DNA from: Micromonospora zingiberis
GTDB taxonomy: Bacteria; Actinomycetota; Actinomycetes; Mycobacteriales; Micromonosporaceae
Assembly: GCF_004331455.1 (NCBI RefSeq)
Contig: NZ_SJJR01000004.1
Coordinates: forward strand, 1 to 64,000
DNA: 64,000 nt
Direction of reading: 5' to 3'
A program made the translations under genes and the position numbers. Positions 44,597 through 52,871 of this stretch are shown here, one piece after another. The notes below the pieces were generated by a model. It made no database searches. It had not been told where the DNA came from and was given only the letters and a program-made list of their open reading frames with translations. Position 1 is the first letter of the stretch, and every line of letters starts with the position of its first letter.

Positions 44597-45406
44597 ATGG
44601 AACCGCTGCGGCGCTTGTGGTCCACCCCGGAGGTGCCGGGGATGCACGATCCCCAGGCCCCGCTGGGCACCCGGCGCACCGGCGGCGGCTTCGGCGTACT
44701 GCCGTTCATCGACGAGCCCGCGCCACCCGGGCCCGCCACCAACGCCAGCTGGGCGTGGTCGCTGCGCCGGCTGGCCCGCGCCGCGGTCTGGCTGCTGCCC
44801 GCGTACGCGATCCTCTACGGCGTGGTCGCGATGGCCAGCGACGGCGGCGTCGGCAACGACCCGTACCCGGCCGACGGCCGCGCCCTGTACCTGATCGGCT
44901 GGGTGGCGGCGGTCTGGCTCGGTCTGCTGGCCCTGCTCGGCCTGACCGGGCTGCTCGCCGCCACCCGCAGCCGCCACCCCGCCGTCGCCGGTCTGTTGGT
45001 CAGCATCGCCGGCACGGTGCTGATGCTGCCGTTCGCCGGCCTGGCCGAGCAGACCCCGGTCTTCGGCACCACCGCGCGGACCCTGGTGCTGGTCGGTGCC
45101 GGCTGCTACAGCGTGGGTTGGCTGCTCACCGGCTGGGCGGTAGCCCGATCGGGCATGTTCAGCATCGGTGACGGCACCATGCTGATGATCGCCAGTCCGT
45201 TGCTCGGTCTCGGCGGGGCGTTGATCGGCTCGTTGCAGACCTTCGGCGCGATCTTCGTCCTGATCGCCGGCATCGGCATCGCGTACCGCTCCGGCCGGCT
45301 GCTGCCCCGGGAGATCCTGCGCGACGCCACCAGCGCCAGCGTCGCCACCGCCGGCCCATCCGGCCCCGTCGGCCCACCCGGCGCCGGTCCCCTGGGCGCC
45401 GCCTAA
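44597..45406 (+). CDS. Multi-span membrane protein, unknown function
   Basis: ATG 44597 follows GAGGTGAGG; 269 residues. A proline-rich soluble start (about 1-50) is followed by six probable membrane helices (residues 60-240) with no charged catalytic motif, then a short Gly/Pro tail. The family is not recognised. A long inverted repeat follows its stop. It could be a small transporter or a structural membrane protein. Confidence 0.7.
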   Translation: MEPLRRLWSTPEVPGMHDPQAPLGTRRTGGGFGVLPFIDEPAPPGPATNASWAWSLRRLARAAVWLLPAYAILYGVVAMASDGGVGNDPYPADGRALYLIGWVAAVWLGLLALLGLTGLLAATRSRHPAVAGLLVSIAGTVLMLPFAGLAEQTPVFGTTARTLVLVGAGCYSVGWLLTGWAVARSGMFSIGDGTMLMIASPLLGLGGALIGSLQTFGAIFVLIAGIGIAYRSGRLLPREILRDATSASVATAGPSGPVGPPGAGPLGAA

Positions 45407-45418
45407 CCAATCCCGCCC

Positions 45419-45476
45419 CAGCAGATCTTGGAAGGAAATCGCCCCCATCGGGGCAGTTTCCGTCCGAGATCTGCTG
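45419..45476. repeat. Long inverted repeat, AGATCTTGG family, copy 1
   Basis: The 27-base arms start CAGCAGATCTTGGAAGGAAA (45419) and their complement ends at 45476, with a four-base loop. There are four mismatches, mostly transitions. It lies 13 bp after a stop and about 100 bp before the PBP start. A related copy follows the PBP gene. Confidence 0.8.
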
Positions 45477-45574
45477 TGAGCAGCGCAAAGAGCGCTGGCA
45501 AGTTGTGGTGAATTGGCTGACAAACGGGGAGCCGGGGTGGTCGGAAGGTGGCTTTCGCGGCAATCCTGGTGACC

Positions 45575-47767
45575 ATGGCCACCCCTACGCCCCTGTCGCG
45601 GCTGTTCACCGTGCTGCTGACCGGCGTGCTCGCCGGCCTCGTGCTGGCGGTCGCCGCGCTGCCGGTCAACCTGGTGTTCGGCTTCGCCGCCCAGGCCGCA
45701 CTCGGTAACTACGCCGCGCTTCCGGACGCCCTGCGGACCCCGGCCACCCCGCAGCGCTCCTACCTCTACGCCAACGACGGCAAGACGTTGATCACCACGT
45801 TCTACGACGTCAACCGCACCGACGTGGCGCTGGCGGAGATCGCGCCGGTGATGCGGCAGGCGATCGTCGCCGCCGAGGACCGCCGCTTCTACGACCACGG
45901 CGGGGTGGACCTGCGCGGCATGCTGCGGGCGCTGGTCACCAACGTCACCGAGGGCGGTACCGAGCAGGGTGGCTCGACGCTGACCATGCAGTACGTGCGC
46001 AACGTGCTCAAGACCGACCCGAACCGCACCGCCGAGGAACGGGCCGCGGCCACCGCCCAGACGGTCGGGCGCAAGGTCCAGGAGATCCGGTACGCCAACG
46101 CCCTGGAAGAGCGCCTCGGCAAGGACGAGATCCTCAACCGCTACCTCAACATCGCGTACTTCGGATCCGGCGCGTACGGCGTTGCCGCCGCCAGCCAGCG
46201 CTACTTCTCCAAGGCACCCGCCGACCTGACCCTCGCCGAGGCGGCCCTGCTCGCCGGCCTGGTGCAGGCGCCGGAGGCGTACAGCCCGATCGACGGTGAC
46301 GCCGACGCGGCGCTGGCCCGGCGGGCGTACGTGCTGGACTCCATGGTCGCCACCGGGGCGATCACCGCCGAGCAGGCGGCCCAGGCGAAGGCCGAGAAGG
46401 TGAAGTTGCGGCCCAGCGAGCAGCCCAACGGCTGCGCCGCCACCGCCAGTTCCCGCGACGGGTGGGGCTTCTTCTGCGACTATCTGCGCCGCTGGTGGGT
46501 CACCCAGCCGGCGTTCGGCGACACCGTCGCCGAGCGCGAGCAGGCGTTGCGCCGGGGCGGCTACACCGTGGTCACCACGCTCGACCCGAAGGTCCAGGCC
46601 ACCGCGCAGAAGCAGGCCACCAGCGTGTACGGGTACGACAACCCGCGCGCCCTGCCGATCGCCGCGGTCGAGCCCGGCACCGGCCAGGTGCTCGCGATGG
46701 CGGTCAACCGGCACTACAGCGTCGACGCCAACCCCGACGGGCAGGCCAACTACCCGAACACCGTCAACCCGCTGATCTCCGGTGGTGGCAGCGTCGCCGG
46801 TTACCAGGCCGGTTCGACGTTCAAGCTGTTCACCATGCTCGCCGCGTTGGAATCCGGCCGCACCCTGTCGACCGGCTTCGACGCGCCCAGCCGGCTACCC
46901 ACCCGGTACCCGGCCGGCAGCGACGAGAGCAGCTGCGGCGGGCAGTGGTGCCCGGCCAACGCCAACCCGCAGTGGATGGACGGCTACCGGATGATGTGGG
47001 ACGGCTTCGGCCGCTCGGTCAACACGTACTTCGTCTGGCTGGCCGAGCAGGTCGGCCAGGACAAGGTGGTCGAGATGGCCCAGCGGCTGGGCATCACCTT
47101 CCGGGCCGACGCCGACGCCCGGTTCGCCGACGACAACGCGGCCAACTGGGGGGCGTTCACCCTCGGCGTAGCCGCCACCACCCCGCTCGACCTGGCCAAC
47201 GCGTACGCCACCGTGGCGGCGGAGGGGACATACTGCACCCCCGTACCGGTGCTGTCGGTGACCGCGCCGGACGGGCAGCGACTGCCGGTCGGCGACCCGT
47301 CCTGCCGGCAGGTGCTCGACCCCGACGTGGCCCGGGCCGCCACCGACGCGGCGCGCTGCCCGGTGGGCCAGCAGTCCGCCTTCGGGCAGTGCAACGGTGG
47401 TACCGCCACCGCAGTGGACCGGATCCTCGACGGGCGCCCGGTGGCCGGCAAGACCGGTAGCTCGGAGAACGCCGCCACCGAGACCTTCGTCGGCTTCACC
47501 CAGCAGGTGGCGGTCGCCGGCATCGCCGCCAACCCGGACGACCCGAGCGACCTGGTCGGCAGCGCCGTGCAGGCCCGGGTGATCGAGGCGGTCGCCCGCA
47601 TCATCGACACCGCCGTCGACGGCCAACCGGAGCAGTCCTTCACCGCACCCACCCGCGCCCTCGCCGGCACCCCCCGTCGCCCGGTGGAGCGTGATCCCCA
47701 AACCACCCGCCCCGCACCCGACAACCCCCTGTCCGACCTCCGCCGCTGGCTCCAGAACCGAGGCTGA
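45575..47767 (+). CDS. Bifunctional penicillin-binding protein (class A)
   Basis: ATG 45575 gives 730 residues; GTG 45548 with GGAAG upstream is possible. A short cytoplasmic start and one membrane span precede a GT51 transglycosylase domain with EDRRFYDHGG (catalytic Glu about 100), QGGSTLTMQYVRN and RYLNIAYFGSGAYGV. The transpeptidase domain has AGSTFK (about 412), SVN (about 481) and KTGSS (about 625). It polymerises and cross-links peptidoglycan outside the membrane. Extra Cys residues in the transpeptidase (SSCGGQWC, SFGQC) suggest disulfides. Confidence 0.92.
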   Translation: MATPTPLSRLFTVLLTGVLAGLVLAVAALPVNLVFGFAAQAALGNYAALPDALRTPATPQRSYLYANDGKTLITTFYDVNRTDVALAEIAPVMRQAIVAAEDRRFYDHGGVDLRGMLRALVTNVTEGGTEQGGSTLTMQYVRNVLKTDPNRTAEERAAATAQTVGRKVQEIRYANALEERLGKDEILNRYLNIAYFGSGAYGVAAASQRYFSKAPADLTLAEAALLAGLVQAPEAYSPIDGDADAALARRAYVLDSMVATGAITAEQAAQAKAEKVKLRPSEQPNGCAATASSRDGWGFFCDYLRRWWVTQPAFGDTVAEREQALRRGGYTVVTTLDPKVQATAQKQATSVYGYDNPRALPIAAVEPGTGQVLAMAVNRHYSVDANPDGQANYPNTVNPLISGGGSVAGYQAGSTFKLFTMLAALESGRTLSTGFDAPSRLPTRYPAGSDESSCGGQWCPANANPQWMDGYRMMWDGFGRSVNTYFVWLAEQVGQDKVVEMAQRLGITFRADADARFADDNAANWGAFTLGVAATTPLDLANAYATVAAEGTYCTPVPVLSVTAPDGQRLPVGDPSCRQVLDPDVARAATDAARCPVGQQSAFGQCNGGTATAVDRILDGRPVAGKTGSSENAATETFVGFTQQVAVAGIAANPDDPSDLVGSAVQARVIEAVARIIDTAVDGQPEQSFTAPTRALAGTPRRPVERDPQTTRPAPDNPLSDLRRWLQNRG

Positions 47768-47822
47768 CCCCACCCCACCCCACCCGCGCCTCACCCCGCC
47801 TCGCCCGCACCCCTCCCGCCTC

Positions 47823-47878
47823 CGCGGACCTTGGTGCGAGGCGGCCCTCATGGGGGCCGTTTCGTACCAAGATCCGCG
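47823..47878. repeat. Long inverted repeat, AGATCTTGG family, copy 2
   Basis: Arms CGCGGACCTTGGTGCGAGGC... and ...GTACCAAGATCCGCG pair over about 26 bases around a TCAT loop. The four mismatches are all transitions, so RNA could pair throughout with G-U pairs. It lies between convergent stops at 47767 and 47902. Confidence 0.8.
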
Positions 47879-47901
47879 AGACAGAACCTGGGCGGGTGAG
47901 G

Positions 47902-49758
47902 TTAGGGGGTGGTGCGGCGGGGGCGGTAGGTGGTGACGACGCTGGGTAGGCCGCGGCGGATGATGCCGGCCCAGTCGGTGTCGCCGCGCAGGATGGCGGC
48001 GGCGGTCTTGCGGGCCTGTTCGGCGGTGAAGTGTGGGGGCATCATCAGCTCGGCGGGGTCGACCAGGGCGTTGATCACCGTCGGGCGGTCGGCGCTCAGC
48101 GCCCGGTCCCAGGCGTCGGAGACCTGGTCCGGGTGGTCGACCAGCTCGCCGCGTAGGCCGAGTACGTCGGCCCACCGGTGGTAGGCGATGTCGGGCAGCT
48201 GCTGGCTGTCGGGGAACATCGGGGTGCCCTCGGTGGAGCGTTGTTCCCAGCTCACGAAGGCCAGGTCCCGGTTGTTGAGCACCAGCACCACGAAGCGTGG
48301 GTCGGCCCAGCCGCGCCAGTACTTCGCCACCGTGATCAGCTCGTTGACCCCGTTCATCTGCATCGCGCCGTCGCCGATCAGGGCCACCAGTGGCCGGTCC
48401 GGGTGGGCGAACTTGGCGGCCAGGGCGTACGGCATGGCGCCGCCCATGGACAGCAGGGTGCCGGAGAGGCTGGCCAGCATCCCGGGCCGGACCTTGACGT
48501 GCCGCGCGTACCAGGCGGTGGTGGTGCCGCAGTCCACGGCGAGCATCACGTCGTCGGGCAGCCGGTCGTTGAGGCTGGCGAACAGTCGTTGCGGGTTCAC
48601 CGGCTCGGCGTCCTGCGCGGCGAGTTCGTGCTGGGCCTGCCGCCACGCGGCGGTGGCCCCGGCGATGGTCTGCCGCCAGCGGGTCGGCCCCGGCCCCGGG
48701 CCCAGCTCGCGCAGCAGGGCGCGCAGGGTGGGTGCGGCGTCGCCGGTCAGGTTCACCTCGGTCGGGTACCGCAGACCCAACTGGGTGCCGTCGTGGTCGA
48801 TCTGGACCGCCCGAGCCTGCCCGGCGGGCGGATAGAACTCCGAGTACGGCATGTTGCTGCCGACGATCAGCAGCCGGTCGCACTCGTCCATCAGCTGCCA
48901 GCTCGGGCGGGTGCCGAGCAGACCGATCGCGCCGGTCACCCACGGCTCCCGGTGATCCACCACGGTGAACCCGAGCAGGGCCGTGGCCACCCCCGCGCCG
49001 AGCCGGTGGGCGACCTCGCGTACCTCGTTCTCGGCGCCGATCGCGCCCTGGCCGACCAGCATCGCCACCCGCTCGCCGCCGCGCAGCACCTCGGCGGCCT
49101 GGCGGACGTCGGCCTCCGGTGGCACGGTCGGACCGCTGCTCGGCACGCTGCTGGTGTGGTAGTAGCCGTGCGCGTGCGGCGGGTTCGGCATGGCGGCCAG
49201 GTCCTGCACGTCGAGGGGGAGGACCAGCGCGGTCACGGTACGCCGGGCCAGCGCCGTCCGGCAGGCCCGGTCGACCAGGTGCCGGACCTGGGACGGGTGG
49301 TCCAGTTGGGCCAGGAACGCCGCCGCGACGTCCTTGTAGAGGGCGAGCAGGTCCACCTCCTGGTAGTAGCCACCCCCTTCGGCGGTGAGCGCGGTGTGCC
49401 CGACCAGCGCCACCACCGGCTGGTGGTCGAGTTTGGCGTCGTAGAGGCCGTTGAGCGCGTGGATGGCCCCCGGACCGCTGGTGACCAGTACGGCGCCGAG
49501 CGGCCCGCCGCCGTACTTGACGTGGGCCGAGGCGGCGAAGCCGGCGGTTTCCTCGTGTCGTACCTGGATGAACTGCGCCTGCTGGTACGTGCGTTGCAGG
49601 GCGGAGGTCATGCCGTTGATGCCGTCGCCGGGATAGCCGAAGTACCGGCGTACGCCCCAGCAGGCGAGTCGCTGCACGATGTGGTCCGCGACGGTGGCGT
49701 TGCGGGGCAGGGGCCACGGGTCGGCCGGCACGAGACTGCCGGCGTGGTCTGCGCTCAC
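47902..49758 (-). CDS. ThDP-dependent enzyme, pyruvate oxidase/acetolactate synthase-like
   Basis: GTG 49758 gives 618 residues. The N-terminal domain holds the cofactor Glu in VRHEETAGF (about 65), and the C-terminal domain the ThDP motif starting GDGAMQMNG (about 456) and ending LNN. The middle domain is Rossmann-like (LLIVGSNMPYSEFYPPAGQA). The set resembles pyruvate oxidase or dehydrogenase of the PoxB branch rather than acetolactate synthase. Likely reaction: oxidative decarboxylation of pyruvate or a related 2-oxoacid. Membrane-binding C-terminal residues of PoxB are not evident. Confidence 0.8.
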   Translation of the reverse strand: MSADHAGSLVPADPWPLPRNATVADHIVQRLACWGVRRYFGYPGDGINGMTSALQRTYQQAQFIQVRHEETAGFAASAHVKYGGGPLGAVLVTSGPGAIHALNGLYDAKLDHQPVVALVGHTALTAEGGGYYQEVDLLALYKDVAAAFLAQLDHPSQVRHLVDRACRTALARRTVTALVLPLDVQDLAAMPNPPHAHGYYHTSSVPSSGPTVPPEADVRQAAEVLRGGERVAMLVGQGAIGAENEVREVAHRLGAGVATALLGFTVVDHREPWVTGAIGLLGTRPSWQLMDECDRLLIVGSNMPYSEFYPPAGQARAVQIDHDGTQLGLRYPTEVNLTGDAAPTLRALLRELGPGPGPTRWRQTIAGATAAWRQAQHELAAQDAEPVNPQRLFASLNDRLPDDVMLAVDCGTTTAWYARHVKVRPGMLASLSGTLLSMGGAMPYALAAKFAHPDRPLVALIGDGAMQMNGVNELITVAKYWRGWADPRFVVLVLNNRDLAFVSWEQRSTEGTPMFPDSQQLPDIAYHRWADVLGLRGELVDHPDQVSDAWDRALSADRPTVINALVDPAELMMPPHFTAEQARKTAAAILRGDTDWAGIIRRGLPSVVTTYRPRRTTP

Positions 49759-49841
49759 CTGGCTTGCCTTTCGGGTAGTGCGGCTGAACGAGCGCGACCG
49801 CATTCCCGTTCTTACCCGGACAAAACAACCAGGCGGCGCCG

Positions 49842-50732
49842 TCAGCTCAGGCGCGGATGGTCGGCGAAGAACGCCCAGATCAGGTCGGTGGCGCGCAGGT
49901 CGACCTCGGGCGCACCCAGCCGATCACCCGAGGCGCCGGGCCAGGCGTGCCCCATGTTGTCGATCAGGTACACCTCGACGTCGCTGCGGTCGGCGCAGCG
50001 GGCCCGGGTGAGCGTGGCACCCTCGGCCGGGGCGGCCGGTGGTGGGTTGACCGGGGTGCAAGCCAGCCGCTGCTGCCAACGGTCGACCCCGGTACGGAAC
50101 TGTGCGGCGTACCGGTCCTGTTCGCCGATGAACGTGATCACCGAGACGGGGTGCCTCGGTGCGTAGTCGCCGGCGGCGGCCCGCTCGCCGATGAACCCGC
50201 CGCTGACCACCCCGATCGCGGCGAACGTGCCGCTGGCCTCCACGGCCGCCCGGAAGCTCAGGTCACCGCCGTTGGAGATGCCGGTCAGGTAGACCCGGTC
50301 GGGATCGACCTGCCAGCCGTCCACCAGATGGCCGGTGAGCGCGGCGAGGAAACCGACGTCGTCCGCGTCGCCGCAGCAGACCAGGGCGTTGAATCCACCA
50401 CTGATCCCGTCCGGGTAGGCGACCAGGAAGCCCTTCCGCTCGGCCAGCTCGTCCCAGCCGAACAGCCCGCTCATCGCCAGCCCGTCGCCCGGGTACGGGT
50501 GCAGCGCGATCACCAGCGGCACCGGCCGGGTCGGGACGTAGCCGGGCGGCGCGTGCACCCGGTAGCGGCGGCTCACCCCGTCATGCTCCAGGGTCAACTC
50601 GTGCTGCCCCGGGCTGGGCGAGACGATGGGACCCGACCCCGACGGCCTGGACAGTGGTCCGACATCCCCACCACACGCCGCGGCCCCCATCAGCACACCG
50701 ACTGCCACGCACCACCCGACCAACCGACGCAT
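49842..50732 (-). CDS. Secreted lipoprotein-type esterase (PHB depolymerase/LpqC-like)
   Basis: ATG 50732 follows GGGAGGGGGC; 296 residues. The signal region ends GAAACGG; the lipobox is weak, so lipidation is uncertain. The fold is an alpha/beta hydrolase of the esterase/PHB depolymerase type with nucleophile Ser in TGISNGGD (about 150), Asp in FIGEQDRYA and His in NMGHAWPG. It likely cleaves esters on polymers or plant polysaccharides at the cell surface. The divergent regulator gene at 50832 has a perfect palindrome between them. Confidence 0.82.
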   Translation of the reverse strand: MRRLVGWCVAVGVLMGAAACGGDVGPLSRPSGSGPIVSPSPGQHELTLEHDGVSRRYRVHAPPGYVPTRPVPLVIALHPYPGDGLAMSGLFGWDELAERKGFLVAYPDGISGGFNALVCCGDADDVGFLAALTGHLVDGWQVDPDRVYLTGISNGGDLSFRAAVEASGTFAAIGVVSGGFIGERAAAGDYAPRHPVSVITFIGEQDRYAAQFRTGVDRWQQRLACTPVNPPPAAPAEGATLTRARCADRSDVEVYLIDNMGHAWPGASGDRLGAPEVDLRATDLIWAFFADHPRLS

Positions 50733-50794
50733 GCCGCCCCCTCCCGGCCGTTGGTCCGCCCACCCTCGCCGGTGGGTCGCCGCCGGAACAACCC

Positions 50795-50812
50795 TTTCGG
50801 CGTACGCCGAAA
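50795..50812. promoter_or_regulatory. Perfect 18-bp palindrome, probable operator
   Basis: TTTCGGCGTACGCCGAAA is fully self-complementary. It sits 20 bp before the start of the winged-helix regulator and 63 bp from the divergent esterase start. An ArsR-type dimer would fit such a site, giving autoregulation. Confidence 0.65.
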
Positions 50813-50831
50813 AGCTGGCAACCTTGAGCCT

Positions 50832-51806
50832 GTGATCACCCTGCGGCTCGACGCGGCGGATCTGACCCGGATCCGGTTCGGTAGCCGGCCGCACCCGGTC
50901 GGCACCGCGATCCTGGCCAGCCAGGCACTACGGGACCCGGCACTGGCGGCGCGGATGCCCGACCTGGCCGCCCGTGCCGAGGCGGCCTCGGCGGGCACCG
51001 CCGCACTACGACACCTGCTGCCAGCGCGGGGCCTGCTGCCGGACTTCCTCACCCCGTACCAGGGGATCGAGTCGGTGACCGCCGGCATCGAGTCGATCCG
51101 GGCCACCCCGCGCCGCCAGATCGTCGCCGAACTCACCGAGACGTACGCCAACCTGCCGTCCAGCCCGTGGCGGCGGCGTTTCGTGGCGGCCGACCCACAG
51201 ATGCTGGAGGTGCTGGTGGCGGCGCTGCGTCGCTACTTCGACGCGGTCCTGGCCCCGGCCTGGTCGCACCTGACGCTGACCCACCGGGGCCACGTCGAAC
51301 AGCGGGCCCGCACGTACGCGCGATCCGGAGTGGAGGGGTTGTTCGCCGAGCTGCATCCGGCGATCCGGTGGCGACCACCGCTACTGGAGATCGACAGCTG
51401 GTGGAGTGCGGAGCTGTCCGCCGGCGGCGAGGGAGTGGTCCTCGTTCCCAGCCCGCTGGCCGGATTCCGCCCGCGCGTGCTGGCCCGACCGGGACAGCCG
51501 GTGCTGCTGGTGTACCCGGTCCCGGCGCCGCCCGGATCGCCCACGACCGGCCCCGACCCGCTCGCCCAACTTCTCGGCGCCACCCGGGCGGCGGTGCTGC
51601 GACGCCTCGCCGAACCTGGCCGCCACACCACCACGACACTCGGCCGGCAGGTCGGGATCAGCGTCTCGTCCGCCTCCGAACACGCCGCCGCGTTGCGGGC
51701 CGCCGGACTGGTCGGCAGCGAGCGTGTCGGCGGCGCCAAGGTGCACCGACTCACCCCGCTCGGCGTCCACCTGCTCGCCGGTGACGTCCGCCCGCCCACG
51801 GGGTAG
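50832..51806 (+). CDS. ArsR-type winged-helix regulator with DUF5937-like N-terminal domain
   Basis: GTG 50832 gives 324 residues. The N-terminal about 230 residues form a non-DNA-binding domain of the kind annotated DUF5937 (LTRIRFGSRPHPVGTAI, DFLTPY). The last about 80 residues carry the winged helix: LLGATRAAVLRRLAEPGRH, TTTLGRQVGISVSSASEHAAALRAAGLV, and a wing GAKVHRLTPLG. It likely binds the 18-bp palindrome just upstream. The ECF41 sigma gene follows after 37 bp and may be in the same transcript. Confidence 0.78.
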   Translation: MITLRLDAADLTRIRFGSRPHPVGTAILASQALRDPALAARMPDLAARAEAASAGTAALRHLLPARGLLPDFLTPYQGIESVTAGIESIRATPRRQIVAELTETYANLPSSPWRRRFVAADPQMLEVLVAALRRYFDAVLAPAWSHLTLTHRGHVEQRARTYARSGVEGLFAELHPAIRWRPPLLEIDSWWSAELSAGGEGVVLVPSPLAGFRPRVLARPGQPVLLVYPVPAPPGSPTTGPDPLAQLLGATRAAVLRRLAEPGRHTTTTLGRQVGISVSSASEHAAALRAAGLVGSERVGGAKVHRLTPLGVHLLAGDVRPPTG

Positions 51807-51843
51807 CCGGTCGGCGCTCGCGCGCGTGGTCGACACTCGAACC

Positions 51844-52788
51844 ATGTCGCTCAGCGCGCACGACGTCGACCTGTTCGAGCAGTCCCGGGCCCGGCTGGCG
51901 GCGGTGGCCTACCGCCTGCTCGGCTCCGCCAGCGACGCCGAGGACATGGTCCAGGACACGTTCCTGCGCTGGCAGGCCGCCGACCGGGAGCGGATCGAGC
52001 AGCCGGCGGCGTGGCTGACGAAGGTGCTCACCAACCTGTGCCTCAACCAGCTCACCTCGGCGCGGGCCCGGCGGGAGAGCTACGTGGGCATGTGGTTGCC
52101 CGAGCCGTTGCTCGCCGGGGACCCGATGCTCGGCCCGGTCGACACCGTCGAGCAACGCGAATCGGTGTCGATGGCGGTGCTCACCCTGATGGAGCGGCTC
52201 TCGGCCAACGAGCGCGCGGTGTACGTCCTGCGCGAGGCGTTCGGCTACCCGCACGGTGAGATCGCCGAGATCCTCGATCTCACCGAGTCGAACAGCCAGC
52301 AGCTCTACCGGCGGGCCAAGCAGCACCTCGCCGCCGGTCGGGCCCGCGTCCAGGTCGACGAGGACACCGCCCGCACCATCGTGGCGGAGTTTTTCGCCGC
52401 GGCCGACAGCGGCGAGACCCGACGGCTCGTCGAACTGCTCACCGACGACGCGATGAGCCTCGGCGACGGCGGCGGCAAGGTCCCCGCCCTGGCCAGGCCG
52501 ATCGTCGGCGCGCTGGCGGTGGCGAGGTTCCTGCGCGGCCTGCTCAAGCCCAACAACCTGAAGCGGGTAACGCTGGGCGGCAGCGCGGCCCTGTACGCGG
52601 AGATCGTCAACGGTGGGCCGGCGTTGGTGATCGTCGTCGGCGATCGGGTCGTGGGCGTGCTGTGCCTGGAGGTGACCGCCGAGGGCGTGGCCGCCCTGCG
52701 CGCTCAGGTGAACCCCGACAAGCTCGCCCGCGCCACCCGCCAATGGTCCGCATCGGCGCACCCGGAGCCCGCTCTCGACAGGTGGTGA
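51844..52788 (+). CDS. ECF41-type RNA polymerase sigma factor
   Basis: The product has 314 residues from ATG 51844. Sigma region 2 (YRLLGSASDAEDMVQDTFLRW) and region 4 (VYVLREAFGYPHGEIAEILDLTESN) are followed by the SnoaL-like C-terminal domain unique to ECF41, with its hallmark DGGGK (about 206-210) and NPDKL (about 290) motifs. This domain replaces a separate anti-sigma factor and controls activity. ECF41 factors usually drive the oxidoreductase-type gene next to them; the FAD protein 83 bp downstream fits that rule. Confidence 0.9.
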   Translation: MSLSAHDVDLFEQSRARLAAVAYRLLGSASDAEDMVQDTFLRWQAADRERIEQPAAWLTKVLTNLCLNQLTSARARRESYVGMWLPEPLLAGDPMLGPVDTVEQRESVSMAVLTLMERLSANERAVYVLREAFGYPHGEIAEILDLTESNSQQLYRRAKQHLAAGRARVQVDEDTARTIVAEFFAAADSGETRRLVELLTDDAMSLGDGGGKVPALARPIVGALAVARFLRGLLKPNNLKRVTLGGSAALYAEIVNGGPALVIVVGDRVVGVLCLEVTAEGVAALRAQVNPDKLARATRQWSASAHPEPALDRW

Positions 52789-52808
52789 CCCAGGTCATAG
52801 CCGACTCC

Positions 52809-52836
52809 TGTCAGCAATCGCGGTGCTGCCCGGTTC
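52809..52836 (+). promoter_or_regulatory. Candidate ECF41-dependent promoter
   Basis: TGTCAGC (52809-52815) resembles the known ECF41 -35 element TGTCACA, and CGGTTC begins 15 bases later where the -10 CGTC-like element is expected. It lies before the oxidoreductase start. The -10 match is weak. Confidence 0.4.
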
Positions 52837-52871
52837 AGGAGGCGTACGCACCGAGACAAGGAGTGGGAGCA

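Noticed and set aside
46895..49828. Long reverse frame spanning the PBP end and the ThDP gene
   Set aside because: It crosses a palindrome and a convergent junction; the real ThDP gene is in another frame with clear motifs.
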